From positions 16,093,120 to 16,157,119 of the forward strand of contig JANAVB010002199.1 of the NCBI GenBank assembly GCA_029216955.1: 64,000 nt of DNA, given 5' to 3'. The stretch is from Iris pallida. Taxonomy: Eukaryota; Streptophyta; Magnoliopsida; Asparagales; Iridaceae. The notes beneath the pieces are model-generated. The model had not been told where the DNA came from, made no database searches, and saw only the letters and a list, made by a program, of their open reading frames with translations. Both the position numbers and the translations under genes were made by a program. Of the stretch, positions 50,301-61,969 are shown piece by piece (within the stretch, counting starts at the first letter, position 1; every line of letters starts with the position of its first letter).

Positions 50301-53300
50301 TATATAAATTAATTTGGCTCTACAGTACTCACCTTTCTCTCATTTTTTTCTTTCTGGTAAACAGACTCGTCCGCATGCAACTGTTGAGGTAGAAATATCT
50401 GAAGATATGCAACTGGTGCATTTTGACTTCAATAGGTAGCAAATTGAGCCTGCTCTTTATTTTCTCTATCATAACAGTCGATCAACATTTATCAAAGTTT
50501 TAATAATATTGAATTATTAACAAGCCTGCATGAAAAATAAGTGCATGATATATTGCTTCATATGATTAGATTTGCGGTCGCCAACAATTGTAAGTTAAGA
50601 GATTCTCAGTTTCTACGTAGAGGCCTGTATTATTTTACAAAAGCCATCCTAGAGCCTCAATACTAGAGAGCCTATATACACTTTTGAATGAAATATCTCT
50701 TGAAGCACTTACTCTTTTTATCCGTTGGTTGTTATAAATGGTCATCATATGACAATGGCAAGATGCCATTAAACAATTCAAAATAAACAAAGGGTTTTGT
50801 GATAATACCCACATGATGACTGCAGATATGGTTCAAAAGGAGAATCTTGCTGTCAATTTCAAAATAGTTGACCGATAGCAAAGGTAACTTTAGAATGCAA
50901 AAGTGCAATATTCATAGGGTAGACTATCTACACTTCCTGCCCTAATATGCAAGTATTTACTAACGCCACTGATTAGATCACGAGCATATTAGTGAATTTT
51001 TCCGGTTCTCAAGATTAGGGGTGAGTGTTCGGTTTATTCGGTTTCAACCGAACCAAATTAGCCAAAACCGAATAAATCGAAATTCGAAAAATTCAAAATC
51101 GAAACCGAACCGAATTAGCCAAAACCGAACTGAACCGAACCGAATAACAAATTGGGTTTGTTCGGTTGGAATTAATGGGTCGGACCCAAAGTTGGGATCA
51201 TGGTTAATTATATTAAAATTTATAAATTTTATACGCACAATTGTTAAATTTCAAAATTAACCTACAAAGTTGGACTAGTTGTTAAATTATCAAAATCAGA
51301 ATTCAAAAAACATACATAGAATTATTGTTCTCAAAATATACACATTTTTAAATTGAGAATATTTACATAATTCTATAATTCTTACTCGGTTTTTCGGTTT
51401 TAAACCGAAACTGAAACCGAATAAGGATTTTTTGTATTTTGAAAACCGAAACCGAACCGAATCCCTTAGTCAGTTTGGTTCGGTTTTCGGTCCAAAACCG
51501 AATAATGCTCACCCGTACTAAAGATCCAGTCTACAATAGAAAGAAGTCCTTTCACGACTTGGTAGTTGGTACAGCTCATAAATGCACATTTTATCATTTT
51601 TAGGTTTCAGACATACACAATGCTTTCACCAGTAATTTTCTTCTTTGAGTACTTTGTTAATAGCCACAAAATCCGCAATAGGTACTTATACGACCGTACC
51701 TGGGATGTTCGACATCTTCCTGAAGCTATAGACAAAAAGCAAGCCATGTTAATCCATCTACTTCCAGTCTTACACCTTGAGCAGTTTCATAGTATCAGTA
51801 TACTAAACTTAAATGGGTATGGTTCGGGCTTAAGTAGTTAATTGGCTTCCACTGGATGCAGTACGGATTTTTAAACATAAATTATATGCCTAAGTCAAAT
51901 AGGTCCAGGTTTGGGTTCAAATCAGATACATGGTTTCCACTGAAACCAGGATGTCCAATAAATCATGAACGTCCAACCCATATGCAACCCATTATTTTGA
52001 CCTACCGGATACCCCCAGATTCATATTGCCTGTATCCGTGTTAGGTACATATATAGTAGGCCTATAGTGGCGTTTTTGCTCCATTTAATCTGCTCTCTTG
52101 TTGTATAGACATGAAAAAGAAAAGAAATATTGAATCCAAGTTACAGGACTTTAGATTCGGAATAGCTAAAAATGGAGCTTATAGGTGCATGTGATGTGAT
52201 GGATACAAGTTTTTATCAGAATCGTTCTCTTGAAATTAAGTTCCGGTAAAAGCTGCTTTTTAATCCCTACAAATTGCTACTTGTGTGCCAATTCTAACAA
52301 TTTTAATTTGTTATATAAAGAGACGATCAATCTAGAGTCCTTAGCAAATTGGTACTACTTTGAAAACCCGGGCTTGAGAAACGATGATAAATTACTTTAG
52401 GTCCTTCTAATGGCAAATTTAAGTTTGGCTATAAATTTGTGTCACAGCTCTATGAACTCATCCTCATATTCCTACTCCCCTTCACCCCTCTCCCTGCATG
52501 TTCATGAAGCCTTCAACAATCTTCTTAATATTCTCTCACATTGATACACGAGCTAGAGAATCCTCTAGAAGATCTCATAATGATGCAGAAACTAGAGAAT
52601 CCTCTAGTAGATCTCAAAGTCATTTCTATTTTTTGGTTTTTGGGTAATATTATTTATTTAGTATTTAGATTTTTGGTTTATTGGTCATTAAGATTTGACT
52701 CTAGTGATATATTGCTAATTAATGATTTCCTAACAAAACGATGGTTTCTTCATCCTTAAAACTTTATACTTTTTTCTCCTCTCTACCATATAAATAAGGC
52801 ATCTTCGGTCCTCCCTTGTAATCAAGTCATTGAAGAATTAAGTTACAATAAAGCTATTGCTTTTGTAGGAACAAGAGTTGTTCCGTTGTGTTCTTTGCCT
52901 GCCCCCCCCCCCCCCCCCCCCCCCCCACAAATGTGGTCCTTGGGCTTGTTGGCATCTGTATTGGGTTCTCAACCACGTCACAATTGGATCAAGGACACGT
53001 CGTGCCATTTGTAAGTGGGGTTCTAGACCTTGCCAATTGGATTGTCTATACCTACAACGAACCCCTACATCAGTCATCTTCTCTCATCTTCCCATTTTTT
53101 GCCATATTCAAACTACATCACCCATCTTCTTTCATCTTCCCCCTTTTCCCATTCAAACTCATCTGTCTATTCGTTTCTCCTCTACCCCTCTTCCCTACAG
53201 TGCCTTTGTGAGCTATTCTTTTCACCCAAACACTAGCCATTTCTCCATCCATTTCCCTCTTTTGATGAGGTTTACGATAAGAAGAAAAATCTTCATATTT

Positions 53301-56300
53301 AGATATTAGTTGATGAAACTTGATTCTCTATGTAATTCGATTCAACCTCAATAAGTGATGTAGCCATACATATTGGTTTGTGGTAGCAATCTGGAAGCTA
53401 GAGACTATAACATAAAACAAAACCTTTATTCCATATTTTTGGGGTCGGCTGTTTGAATCCCCTTCTTTCATTCTTCTCTGTTAAGGATGATGGCCTGTAT
53501 AACTCTAACATAAAACATATTCTTCTCACTTCCAACCATGTGTCTTAGTTGCTTCATTAACTACTATTTTATTGCTTCTCCTTAGGGGAGCATCTATTGG
53601 TCTGGGTTGCACGTGTCCAAACCACCTAAGACGATTTTCTCTCATCTTGTGTTCAATTGATGCCACCGCTAACTTCCTCTGATAAACTAATTTCTTATTC
53701 TATCCTTGAAGCACACTAAGTAGGTAATAGACCTTAATAAGGAAAGACATCGACTGTTGTCTTTTTCTTTATTGAGGAAACACTTTGATGATTGTTTTCT
53801 TTATTTTTCCTGCACCTAATAGTTAATATCATCTTATTGTGTTAGTCCCTGTAAACTCACTATATGTTAGTCCTTCAAATTTTCTAATATTGCTGCAAAG
53901 TTTTCTTTGGAATGATTGATTACTTTAGACCAAATATTTCTTCATAGTACAAGGTTAATGAACTTTGCTAAGTTTACTATCTGTCGTTGCAATGGTCACA
54001 TTCTAAGTTTGGTTATACACAAATATTCACTACTTCCCTGTCAAACCTTTTATAAGCTACTTCCATGTAAATATTTACTTAGCAAGGTTTTTCTTCTGTA
54101 TCCTCCATTAGAAAACCTAGTCAGACATTTTCTAGGTTCAATCCAGTAGATTAATTTGGCCTAGAATTTGGATACGGACACTGTGCCATACCAAAATTGT
54201 CCAACAGTGACAGGCACATCTAAACACCTGAAATCTGTCTCTGAGAATCGTGGTGGTTTGTCTGACACTAGTTGGTGTGTTTGACACTTGAACTCTTATT
54301 TTGACATTTACAATATTGGTTTCATCTGGGTTCATCTCAGACTAGTTTCATTGGGTTGGTTGCTATTATTCCACCCCATATTAGAGAGGAATGTAAATAG
54401 GGAAACATGACTAAATTGCGTCCATCGTATGCTTCAACATTGAGTGGTATGAGCTCCTTTTGACAGTAATAATGATTCACGAAAGACGATAGCGTTCCTG
54501 AAGCTACCACACACCACCAAAGTTATCAAGTACTATCGGTGACTATAGCTGTTTCTTCTTGTCCTTTTCCTATTGAGTATATATGGTTTTATGACTTTCG
54601 AGTTTTGATTAATAGGGTGTTTCAGGGTTTTTGATATATTGATAGAATGAATGATTTTTTTGATTATTTATGCCATGACAATAACTCAAGCTCATAATAA
54701 CCAATCCCCACTGAATTTTCAATTTCCATACAGAATTCGTTAATTTTAGTTTAGTTTTTGTTATGTTTCTTTGTAACTTCTGTAGTCTGAAGCGCACCCC
54801 CCCCCCCCCCCCCCCACCCACCCACCCACCCACACACACACATTTTACCGAAATATATATATGCCAAAAGATAGAGAGAAAAAAGATCGTAGTTAGTGAA
54901 CATCAATGTAGGTAGAGATGTATCAACCATCATGATTTTAATTTTATTCTGAGTTAACGATAAGTTTCAACTTCTCGTAAGAAATCATATTGATCCACCA
55001 ACATTAAATCACCTTAAAATACTTTTGCCAAAGTAGATACCAAAGGCTTGTGTCATAACCATCCCTCCCCACCCCCCCACCCCCCCCAAAACCACCACCA
55101 ACACGCGCGCGCGCAGAGAGACACACAAAAAAACCCTTCTTTGCAACCATTTTTTATTCTCCTTCCTTGAATTTGATCGGGTCACTTTCACATTGTTTCC
55201 GTATAGCCATGACACTGTTCTACACTCAGGTACTTTGTATCCTCATTGACTCTTAATTTCCATGTCTTTTCATTTCTGGATATAGAAATGACTAATATAT
55301 GAAGCAATACATGAGCAATACATCCACAGAATGTCATCAGTTTTATTTTAGGACTTACTGTTTTGATAACTTGGAATACTCCATAATTTACAATTGTACA
55401 ACTTAGTATTCACTGCTAGTTTCTAATATGTAAAGGAAGCTTAGTTTGGGAAGTTCCTAATGTAGCTTTTACAAAAGCAAGTAGGTTTTGATATAGAACG
55501 AGCTTCTTTTGTAACATATATCGATCATAATAATATCAACGGACAACTCTCAACATAATCTATTTAATTTACTTCGATTGACCTAAAATTGCACCATCTT
55601 GAGGGTTGTTTCTACTGCTTTTTTTTTTTCCCTATTTTTTGTGAACTTATGAAAACCTTTTAGATGGTAGAGCCATAGTCGGTTCTTGCTCAAATTTTAC
55701 CAGGTAGTTCGGCTTGGTTGGTATTCTAGATTTTTCATTTTTACATTTGTTGTTAGTTAATTTTTAAGGATATTTCCATCCTTTATATCTCATTAGGTTT
55801 TCCTTGGATAGCATGTAGGGATGACAATTTTTTACGAAACCAACGGGAACCCTTTTTCTTCAACGGGGACGTGTTTGGAGATTTAAAACGGGAACGAAGG
55901 TGGGGATTGGGTTTTTTTTTTTTCCAATCGGGTTCTGGGCCGAGTATGTGTATAGTACTCCCTGCCCCGGTAAATTTTTGATCCCGATTACTTATACCTA
56001 TATGTGCAACCCATTGGTATTAGTTAAACATTAATCTCTCTTTTAATGACAAGCTTGTCACTCCATAACTACAAGTTGTTTTAATTCTCTCTTTTACTTG
56101 TACCCATAATTTTCTTTTGAATGAAAACAATGTTTTTAACTTATACTGTATAGGAAAAATTGTTAATGGGACGAGAGATGGAGACGGAAAATCCAACCCC
56201 GAAAATGTTAATGTGGCGGGGACGAGAAGTGCATTATTTAACGGGGACGGGAATAAAAAATTGAACCCGACCGGGGACGGGGATGGAAATTCGAACACTA

Positions 56301-56932
56301 CTCTGAGACGGAGATGTGGGGTATGTTCCCCGGTCTCTACCTGTCCCGTTGCCAACCCTAATAGCATGATTGGAAGCTGACGTCGGCTAGCAGATGTTTG
56401 GTCTATAAACTTGAAACCAACCAAATTTTAGGGCTATCACAAAATATAGCAAAAAGTGGCAAAAGAGGAGAGATTTTACGGTGCTGGTGAGAATTATTTT
56501 TATGGTGATTTATTATTTATCAGGGTAGCTCTTGCCCGCGAGCACACAGAAACAAACAAATAAATGAATAATTCCCTAGATCCTAGCAATCATTAACAGA
56601 ATGGCAGTCGTGTGTACTGGACCTGGTGCGATTAATGATAGTGTGACCTTAGATAACTGCTACTTGTTACTTATATCTAAGAATCTCTTATATGCAGCAC
56701 TCCTTTCAAGTTACATGATGACTCCTATGTTCTCAAAGCAATGAGATTCGGTGAAAGAAAGCAAAATGAAGTTGCCCATGAGCGTAGTTCAAATGGAGGC
56801 GAGTCCTCCATTACGCAGGGCTTGTATCCGCCTCAAATGCTACAACCTACAAGGCCCAATTCATTTGACAAATTGCCCACGTCACCTCCTGTTCCTGGAA
56901 TACTAAAAGCGCGGGTGAAGCATGAACATTAA
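38940..56932 (+). CDS. DP: E2F dimerization partner (DP) transcription factor
   Basis: Nine exons: 38940-39205, 44799-44878, 45489-45532, 46272-46334, 46414-46560, 46719-46787, 47649-47747, 50365-50435, 56698-56932. All splices are GT-AG and in frame, giving 357 residues. DP proteins pair with E2F and bind promoters of S-phase genes in the nucleus. Order: Ser/Gly/Ala-rich N-terminus (1-88); basic [14 protein letters not shown]; winged-helix DNA-binding domain ([20 protein letters not shown] ... [20 protein letters not shown], about 108-195); coiled-coil dimerization segment ([19 protein letters not shown]); conserved [23 protein letters not shown] and [19 protein letters not shown]. No stops or shifts were found. 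Introns 1 (5.6 kb) and 8 (6.3 kb) are swollen by transposons. The donor after exon 5 (GTTTGG) and exon 1 (GTCATT) are weak but fixed by the protein match. Confidence 0.95.
39893..40746. mobile_element. Long foldback element in DP intron 1 (854 bp)
   Basis: The outer arms CGGAAAATTGTATCAGAAGC (39893) and its complement (ending 40746) continue inward through matching blocks, such as GAAATTGCAAACTAG / TAGTTTGCAATTTC and GCGCCAAAAATAAACGCCC / GGGCGTTTATTTTTGGCGC. This gives arms of roughly 400 bases. The centre repeats AAAAGTTGGGC / GCCCAACTTTT. There is no coding sequence. The class is unknown; clear target duplications were not found. Confidence 0.85.
40922..41579. mobile_element. hAT-like non-autonomous transposon in DP intron 1
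   Basis: Terminal inverted repeats CAATGTTGTAAAAATCG and its complement CGATTTTTAGAACACTG are flanked by A-runs of at least seven bases, fitting the 8-bp hAT duplication. GCCTAGG-rich subterminal repeats, a (TA)n tract and a CTCC/CCACCA/GCCGCC-rich block ending in a donor-like GGCAGGTAAGT lie inside. The block could be a remnant of a first exon. Confidence 0.7.
41587..43375. other. DP intron 1, unassigned part
   Basis: Old, AT-rich sequence. An isolated 140-codon open frame at 42314-42736 has no domain I recognise and no gene-like context. I see no supported feature. Confidence 0.4.
43376..44060 (-). mobile_element. RTE-type LINE 3' fragment in DP intron 1
   Basis: Starts CAACAACGAAACCTAATC...GGGGTTGGCTATTCGAATC, the well-known reverse-oriented tail of plant RTE LINEs (CAA-repeat tail, GGGGTCGGCTAT box). 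Degraded ORF2-derived sequence follows. A 38-bp direct duplication (CATCCATCTTAACATTCTC at about 43698 and 43737) lies inside. Confidence 0.55.
47182..47357. mobile_element. GC-rich MITE with G-tract in DP intron 6
   Basis: 28-base inverted repeats of the type TTGCCCGCGGTTTGTAACTG / complement bound 176 bases. Two more palindromic words (GCCGGCCACGTGCCGGCC, TGGCCGCCACGTCGG) and a run of 31 G (47269-47299) are inside. No clear target duplication was seen. Confidence 0.7.
48139..48608. mobile_element. hAT-like MITE in DP intron 7 (TSD CTTTGAAC)
   Basis: A perfect 8-bp duplication CTTTGAAC (48139-48146, 48601-48608) flanks inverted ends CTATGTTGCTCGGACTC / GAGTCCGAGCATCACAG. The inside has GGACACGGGTG-type subterminal repeats and a short duplicated TATATATACTCTCCT word. 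Non-coding. Confidence 0.82.
48918..49735 (-). mobile_element. RTE-type LINE 3' fragment in DP intron 7
   Basis: GCGACAACAACAACAACAAA is followed by GCCTTTATCCCAAATTTTCG and degraded ORF2 sequence, the same family as the intron 1 copy. Confidence 0.6.
51018..51514. mobile_element. MITE rich in AACCGAA in DP intron 8
   Basis: Inverted ends GGGGTGAGTGTTCGGTTT and AAAACCGAATAATGCTCACCC enclose many AACCGAACCGAA words. It is a common non-coding plant MITE type. Target duplication unclear. Confidence 0.65.
52540..52900 (+). other. Possible Copia LTR remnant in DP intron 8
   Basis: Duplicated CTAGAGAATCCTCTAG words, an ATATAAATAAGG TATA-like element near 52789 and CAATAAAGC near 52847 are arranged as in a U3-R region. 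The ends and primer site are not found. Confidence 0.3.
52902..52926. repeat. Poly-C tract (25 C)
   Basis: Uninterrupted run of C on the plus strand, in DP intron 8. Confidence 0.9.
53401..53720 (-). mobile_element. RTE-type LINE 3' fragment in DP intron 8
   Basis: AAAACAAAACCTTTATTCC...TTGGGGTCGGCTGTTTGAATCC is the same tail box as the other two LINE ends, truncated earlier. Confidence 0.55.
54797..54842. repeat. Poly-C / (CCCA)n / (CA)n tract
   Basis: 19 C followed by CCCA repeats and CA repeats, in DP intron 8. Confidence 0.9.
55808..56368. mobile_element. hAT-like MITE in DP intron 8 (TSD ATAGCATG)
   Basis: A perfect 8-bp duplication ATAGCATG (55808-55815, 56361-56368) flanks inverted ends TAGGGATGACAA / TTGCCAACCCTA. 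Internal ACGGGGACGGG words are subterminal repeats. Non-coding. It ends about 330 bases before the last DP exon. Confidence 0.85.
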
Positions 56933-57270
56933 CATACAAACTCTAACCTAGATTTGTTGTTCCAGCTTGTGTCATGCCCTGATCATTCTATTGTTCTTTT
57001 CCTTTTATATTGTATAGTGTAGGTAATTAATTAGCTGGGAATTGGTTAAGGTCCTCAACCCTTCTAGCTTTCTAGATAGTTCCATAATTACTGCAGAATT
57101 GGTGAAGGCCCTCAGGGCTTCTAGCGTTCTAGATAGTTCGGAGAGTTGAGAACAATCATCATTTACAAGTGGTATTTAACTCATTATTGTGTTTTCAGAA
57201 TATTCATGTTCTTTAATGTAATTTTTAACCAGTATTTTCACATATATAATAGTGACAATGGGACCTTTTT

Positions 57271-57290
57271 CCCCCCCCCCCCCCCCCCCC
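57271..57290. repeat. Poly-C tract (20 C) downstream of DP
   Basis: Run of C between the DP stop and the 3' end of the convergent 4CL-like gene. Confidence 0.9.
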
Positions 57291-57827
57291 GTCTATTGGA
57301 ACTCCATGTTATTGTGCTGCGTTTGTACTGCAATACCACCTCAAGCAGTGTAAATAAACTTCTTCGCGAACTTTAAAACAATTCTTTGCATTCTTCTGTA
57401 TAAACTGCCTAGACAAGGCTGCTACTGCTAGATTTGAGCATTATTCGATCATCCATTTGTGTACTTACGATTCCCTGCTTTTATGAGAGTAAGTATATCA
57501 TTGAGATTTCACCATTGGACACACTCATCAGTTTGTTGTGTCTTAATATTCAAATGTGAGGCCTAAAACCCACGCATATATCAAATATGAGGAGCAAACT
57601 GTACTGATACAAATGATGCAAGCGTATCGGAGATGAATGTTGCTGATTCTGCTTACTATAGCATATGCCACAATACAATCAATGGACGGACAATCAATGT
57701 TAAAAGAAATCAGATTATTATTATTTGGCCTTTATTCCTGTATTTTTTTCGAGTAACGTTGAGATCCGAGCAAATAGTCTCCCCGAGTCCTGGCCCCCAA
57801 ACCCTGAGGAAGAATTGTACATGGCTT

Positions 57828-60800
57828 CTACAAATTTGATCTTGCTTTCTCGACAAGCTCCCTTCTTAGGATTTTACCCGCAGCAGATTTCGGGATGCTG
57901 CTCACGAAAGTCACCCTCCGCAGCCTCTTGAACGGTGCAACCTGTTGAAATAATACGAAAACATGGTCGAAAATAGTAATGAGGATAGAGAGAAAGGAAC
58001 GCAATCAAGCTCAGGTATACGAATATAGTTCAGGTAAGAACACAGTTCAAAGTTTCCCTGTCAAACCGAATAGGTAAAAATCAGGTACCTGAGTCGCAAT
58101 AAATTTCCGAACATCTGCTTCAGCCAGCGAGCTATTGGGAGATCGAACCACATATGCAATAGGGACCTCGCCAGCTGCTTCGTCTGGAAGTCTGAGGTTG
58201 AGAAAAGAAGAAACTTAGGTTTCGTTTGGTACAGTGTAGTGTAATCGTAATCGCAATGTAATCAAATAAAAAAAGTGAATTTTTTTTATTTGATTACATT
58301 ACGATTACATTAGAGTGAACCAAACGGAGTCTTAATCCCTTAGCATCATTGCCTTAGGTAGAACCTTAAGAACGTAGGATTATGTATTTCCCACTTACGG
58401 GATAACAGCAGCATCCAATATCTCAGGATGTGAGAGAAGCAGGCCTTCAAGTTCAGCAGGAGCAACCTGATCCCAAAATAAAGATAAAAGCAACAAAGTC
58501 AAGATGCGGATTTACTTATCAAATAGTACCATCAATAACTTCACATTGTCAACATCAACGACATCAATGTCCTGAGATCAAGTAAAAATATGAAGAATTT
58601 GTATATAATATGGCTTTCTAACATAAATCCTGTATTAAAACTAGTTTTCCTTCGGAGTCCTCATTTGTATGTAAATTGCTTTCAAGTTTCCGACATAAAC
58701 GATGCAATCTAACATAAACGATAGGAGAGAAGGATACCTGAAAACCTTTGCACTTGATCAGCTCTTTTATCCGATCCACAACGAATAATTGCCCATCTTC
58801 GTCGAAATACCCAATATCTCCTGTGTGCAACCACCCTTCCTTCAATGTCAAATCTGTCGCTTGCACATCGTTGAGATAGCCTGGATCAAACATTAAAATT
58901 AGTCACACAAAAAAAAAAAAAAAAAAAAAAAAGAAACACTTCTTATTATATATAATGAAGGGGGAAAAAATGTAAGAGGATTTCTACATTTGAATGTTAT
59001 CTTCAAAATCCTAAGAAAATGTACTAGTGAAAGCAGACGGATTCTAGCTACGATTAGTTTCAACTAGCAAACAGATTGTTCCGACTTTTTGTGAGAGTTT
59101 CTATCTTGTATATTTTTCCTCTTTGTTTCTTCAGGATTCATCTCCTAGTACTTCGATCTTCGTTTCGTTAATTACCATTAATGAAATGTATATACCATGT
59201 TACAAACTCATCATACGGCATTGCCAAGTAGATACTGAGAGCGTGCGATAGTATTGTACCTTGCATAATGTTTGGTCCGCGAAAGCACAACTCCCCTCGC
59301 TGATTAGGCGGAAGAAGCTCCATCGTCTCTATGCTGACAACTTTCGCCTCGATTCCTGAAGCGAGGTGACCTGTCGAACCGAATTGTCGAGCCTCTCCTT
59401 TAGGATACTCCAACGATACAATTCCGCAGGACTCTGTCAAACCATACCCCTGGTGGCAGCAGTAAGCAACGAGTTAAACACAATCTAAGGTTAACACAAT
59501 CTAAGGTTAACTAAAGGTTCACTAGACAAATCTGTTGCTTTGTTCATTTCTACAATGGTATTAGCTATGTTGCAGGGACACAGATACGACGCGACACAAC
59601 ACCTGTTTCGGTGTGTCCAATACGTGTCTGATGCGTGTCTGACACAACACGACCCACAGTTTTTGAGTATCCTTGATTCCTAGGTTATTAGTGATAATCC
59701 AAAATTTCTGGTTGTCAGCATCTATTGTCTTTGGCTGTCATCTTGTGTAGTATTCATGTGTCGGTTATGGATGTCATGGTCAAGAATTATTTTTTTTCCC
59801 CTTCATGTAATGTTTGTTTGGATTGTTTAGCAAGAAGGTATCAGACACGGCGAAGAAGACGTGGATACGGGAATGGCACCTAATTTTGATTTGTCCTACT
59901 GTATTTTGAGCCTTGTCGTGTGTCTGATACGTACCCCCGACACGATATTTTAGTACGTCCTGCTGTATTTTGAGCCTTGTCGTGCGTATGATACGTGCCC
60001 GACACGAGGCCACACCGACACGGGGCATAAATTTTTGGAGTGTTTGTGCTTTGTTGGACCAAAGTCTCATTCTAGCATCAAAGCAAATACAAAGATGTAC
60101 CTGAACTACATGCGCCAGCGGGAGAATCCTGGAGATCTGCTCCATGACATCCTTCCCCAGCGGCGCCGCGCCCGACACGAGCCACCGCAGCGAGCCCAGG
60201 TCGTAGTTGGCCACCTCCCCCTGCTTCGCAAGGGCGATCGCCACCGGCGGCACCAGAAACAGGTAGTTCACCCCGTACCTCTCGACCGAGCGCAGCATCG
60301 GCTCCATCTCGAACCTCGGCATCACCACGAGGCTGTTCCCCCTCTGCAGCTGCGCGTAGGCTATCACCGCCAGCCCGAAGACGTGGAACATCGGGAGGAA
60401 GCAGAGGAGGGTGTTCGCGCCCTCCCCGCGGGCGTCCTGGTCCGCCGCCACCATCAGGGAGGCGCAGACGAGGTTGCGGTGCGTCAGCACCACCCCCTTG
60501 CTGACCCCGGTGGTGCCGGAGGAGTAGAGGAGCGCGGCGGTGTCGGACTGGAGGATCGGAGGCGGGGAGAAATCCGCGGCGGCGGCGGTTCGGACGAGCT
60601 CCGAGTAGTAGGGGCAGCCGGGCGGGGCTGGCTCTTCGGAGACGCTCGGTTTGGAGTCGAGGAAGACGACGGGGAGGCCGAGGGCGGAGGCCTTGTGCCA
60701 GAGGTCGGAGACGGTGATGACGAGCTTGGCGCGGGAGTCGCGGGCCTGCTTGGAGAGCTCGCGGAGGGTGTAGAGGGGGTTGGCGGTGGTGGCGACGGCG

Positions 60801-61111
60801 CCGAGCGCGAGGACGGAGAGGAAGGAGACGGGGAAGAGGAGGGAGTTGGGGGCGAAGATGAGGACGACGTCGCCTTTCCCGATGCGGAAGGTCTCGGAGA
60901 GGGCGGCGGCGAAGGAGGAGACGGAGAGGCGGAGGCGGGAGAAAGTGAGGGACTTGGAGTCGGAGGCGTCGGCGAGGGCGAGGCGGTCGGGGTAGGAGTG
61001 GGAGTTTCGGAAGAGGAAGGGGACGGCGGAGAGGTTGGGGTCGGCGGGGAAGGCGATCGCCGGCCGCGGGGACCGGTAGATGCCGTCGGCGTCGGGGCCG
61101 GAGGTCGTCAT
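57828..61111 (-). CDS. 4CLL7: 4-coumarate-CoA-ligase-like acyl-activating enzyme
   Basis: Six exons (minus): 60101-61111, 59260-59449, 58738-58880, 58399-58466, 58089-58191, 57828-57941; all splices are GT-AG and in frame, 542 residues. The family forms an acyl-AMP from ATP and a carboxylic acid, then the CoA thioester. Seen: AMP-binding box [17 protein letters not shown] (about 196-211), GYGLTESCG (338-346), GELCFRG (389-395), [32 protein letters not shown], and the catalytic Lys in [11 protein letters not shown] (about 528). Wording such as DGIYRSPRP and [20 protein letters not shown] points to the Arabidopsis 4CLL7 (At4g05160) group rather than true lignin 4CL; this is from memory. The C-terminus is SNL, a variant peroxisomal signal. 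Exon 1 is very GC-rich. The ATG at 61111 is chosen from family length; a longer in-frame start lacks an ATG. Confidence 0.93.
58219..58332. mobile_element. Small MITE in a 4CLL intron
   Basis: A 114-base foldback: TTTCGTTTGGTACAGTG and GTGAACCAAACGGAG arms, with TGTAATCAAATAAAAAAA / TTTTTTTATTTGATTACA at the centre. It lies in the intron between exons 4 and 5. Confidence 0.75.
59565..60060. repeat. GACACG-rich repetitive segment in 4CLL intron 1
   Basis: Many GTGTCTGACAC / CGACACG words and a 64-bp tandem duplication (GTCCTACTGTATTTTGAGCC at 59893, GTCCTGCTGTATTTTGAGCC at 59957). It is probably a degraded DNA transposon; ends not resolved. Confidence 0.5.
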
Positions 61112-61969
61112 CGGAGTTTCGATCGGAACAAGGCTTTTGGGATTTGGCGTTGACAAAAGAAAATTTTCTAGCGGTTAGTTAGTGTGCACAACAAGATTTG
61201 GATCATTTTATACTTATCCCAGTTTTTCAAATTTAATATTCTATTTTTTTTATGTTGTCTCGCGGTTTGGAAACGGCTCAAAAATGGTCCGTCTAAGCCG
61301 TATGTATATCATCAACCATTTAATTTAAAATATAAAAAAAATATAATTTTGAACTTTTCCTCCTTTTTTGAATAGCGTAATCGAATACCCGTTTTTTACT
61401 TTTGTTGCGCATAAACAAATACCCTCTCTTTTATTCACATGTAAAATCCGTAGCAAATTATAATTAAATTTCTATAAATCTTAATAAAGCATATATATGT
61501 ACATGACGAATCTTAATTTAAATTTAAATATTTAAATAATATTTTTATAACAGTAGAAAGAAGACAAATTATTTACATGTGTTGCACGTGCTTTTACTAG
61601 TATAATTAAATATCTCGATTATAAATAAATAATTTTATGTTTAACTAAAAATATAAAATTATTCTCCGCTTAATACCTCAACTATAATAATAATAATTAT
61701 TTCTATTATTATTAATAATATTATTATTTTTCTTTTCTACGGTTTGTAACTGGAATCGAGCTCCCATCATCCGCTACACCTTTACTCCTTCCAACAACCC
61801 CGAGCACTCCCACCATCATCTCTGTTATAATCGCATCTTCTCATTTCCTCCTCCACTGTTTTTCATTTTTCTCCTTCCTAGAAAACCATCGGCCACATTA
61901 GTCCCTAGCTCTGTCGTCATCACCGCTTCCACTTTCCTTCCGCTCTGTTCGAGCCAGACCACCACTACT
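61112..61969. other. 4CLL upstream region
   Basis: About 860 bases of AT-rich sequence between the 4CLL start codon and the Copia LTR. No gene was seen. The promoter of 4CLL must lie here or extend into the Copia LTR. Confidence 0.5.

Noticed and set aside
59780..60100. Continuation of 4CLL exon 1 frame into intron 1
   Set aside because: Beyond the CAG|GTAC donor the frame loses all similarity to the family; the acceptor at 59450 restores it.
60035..61153. 372-codon plus-strand ORF opposite 4CLL exon 1
   Set aside because: Shadow of the GC-rich 4CLL coding exon. Composition is Gly/Glu/Arg-biased, with no motif and no promoter.
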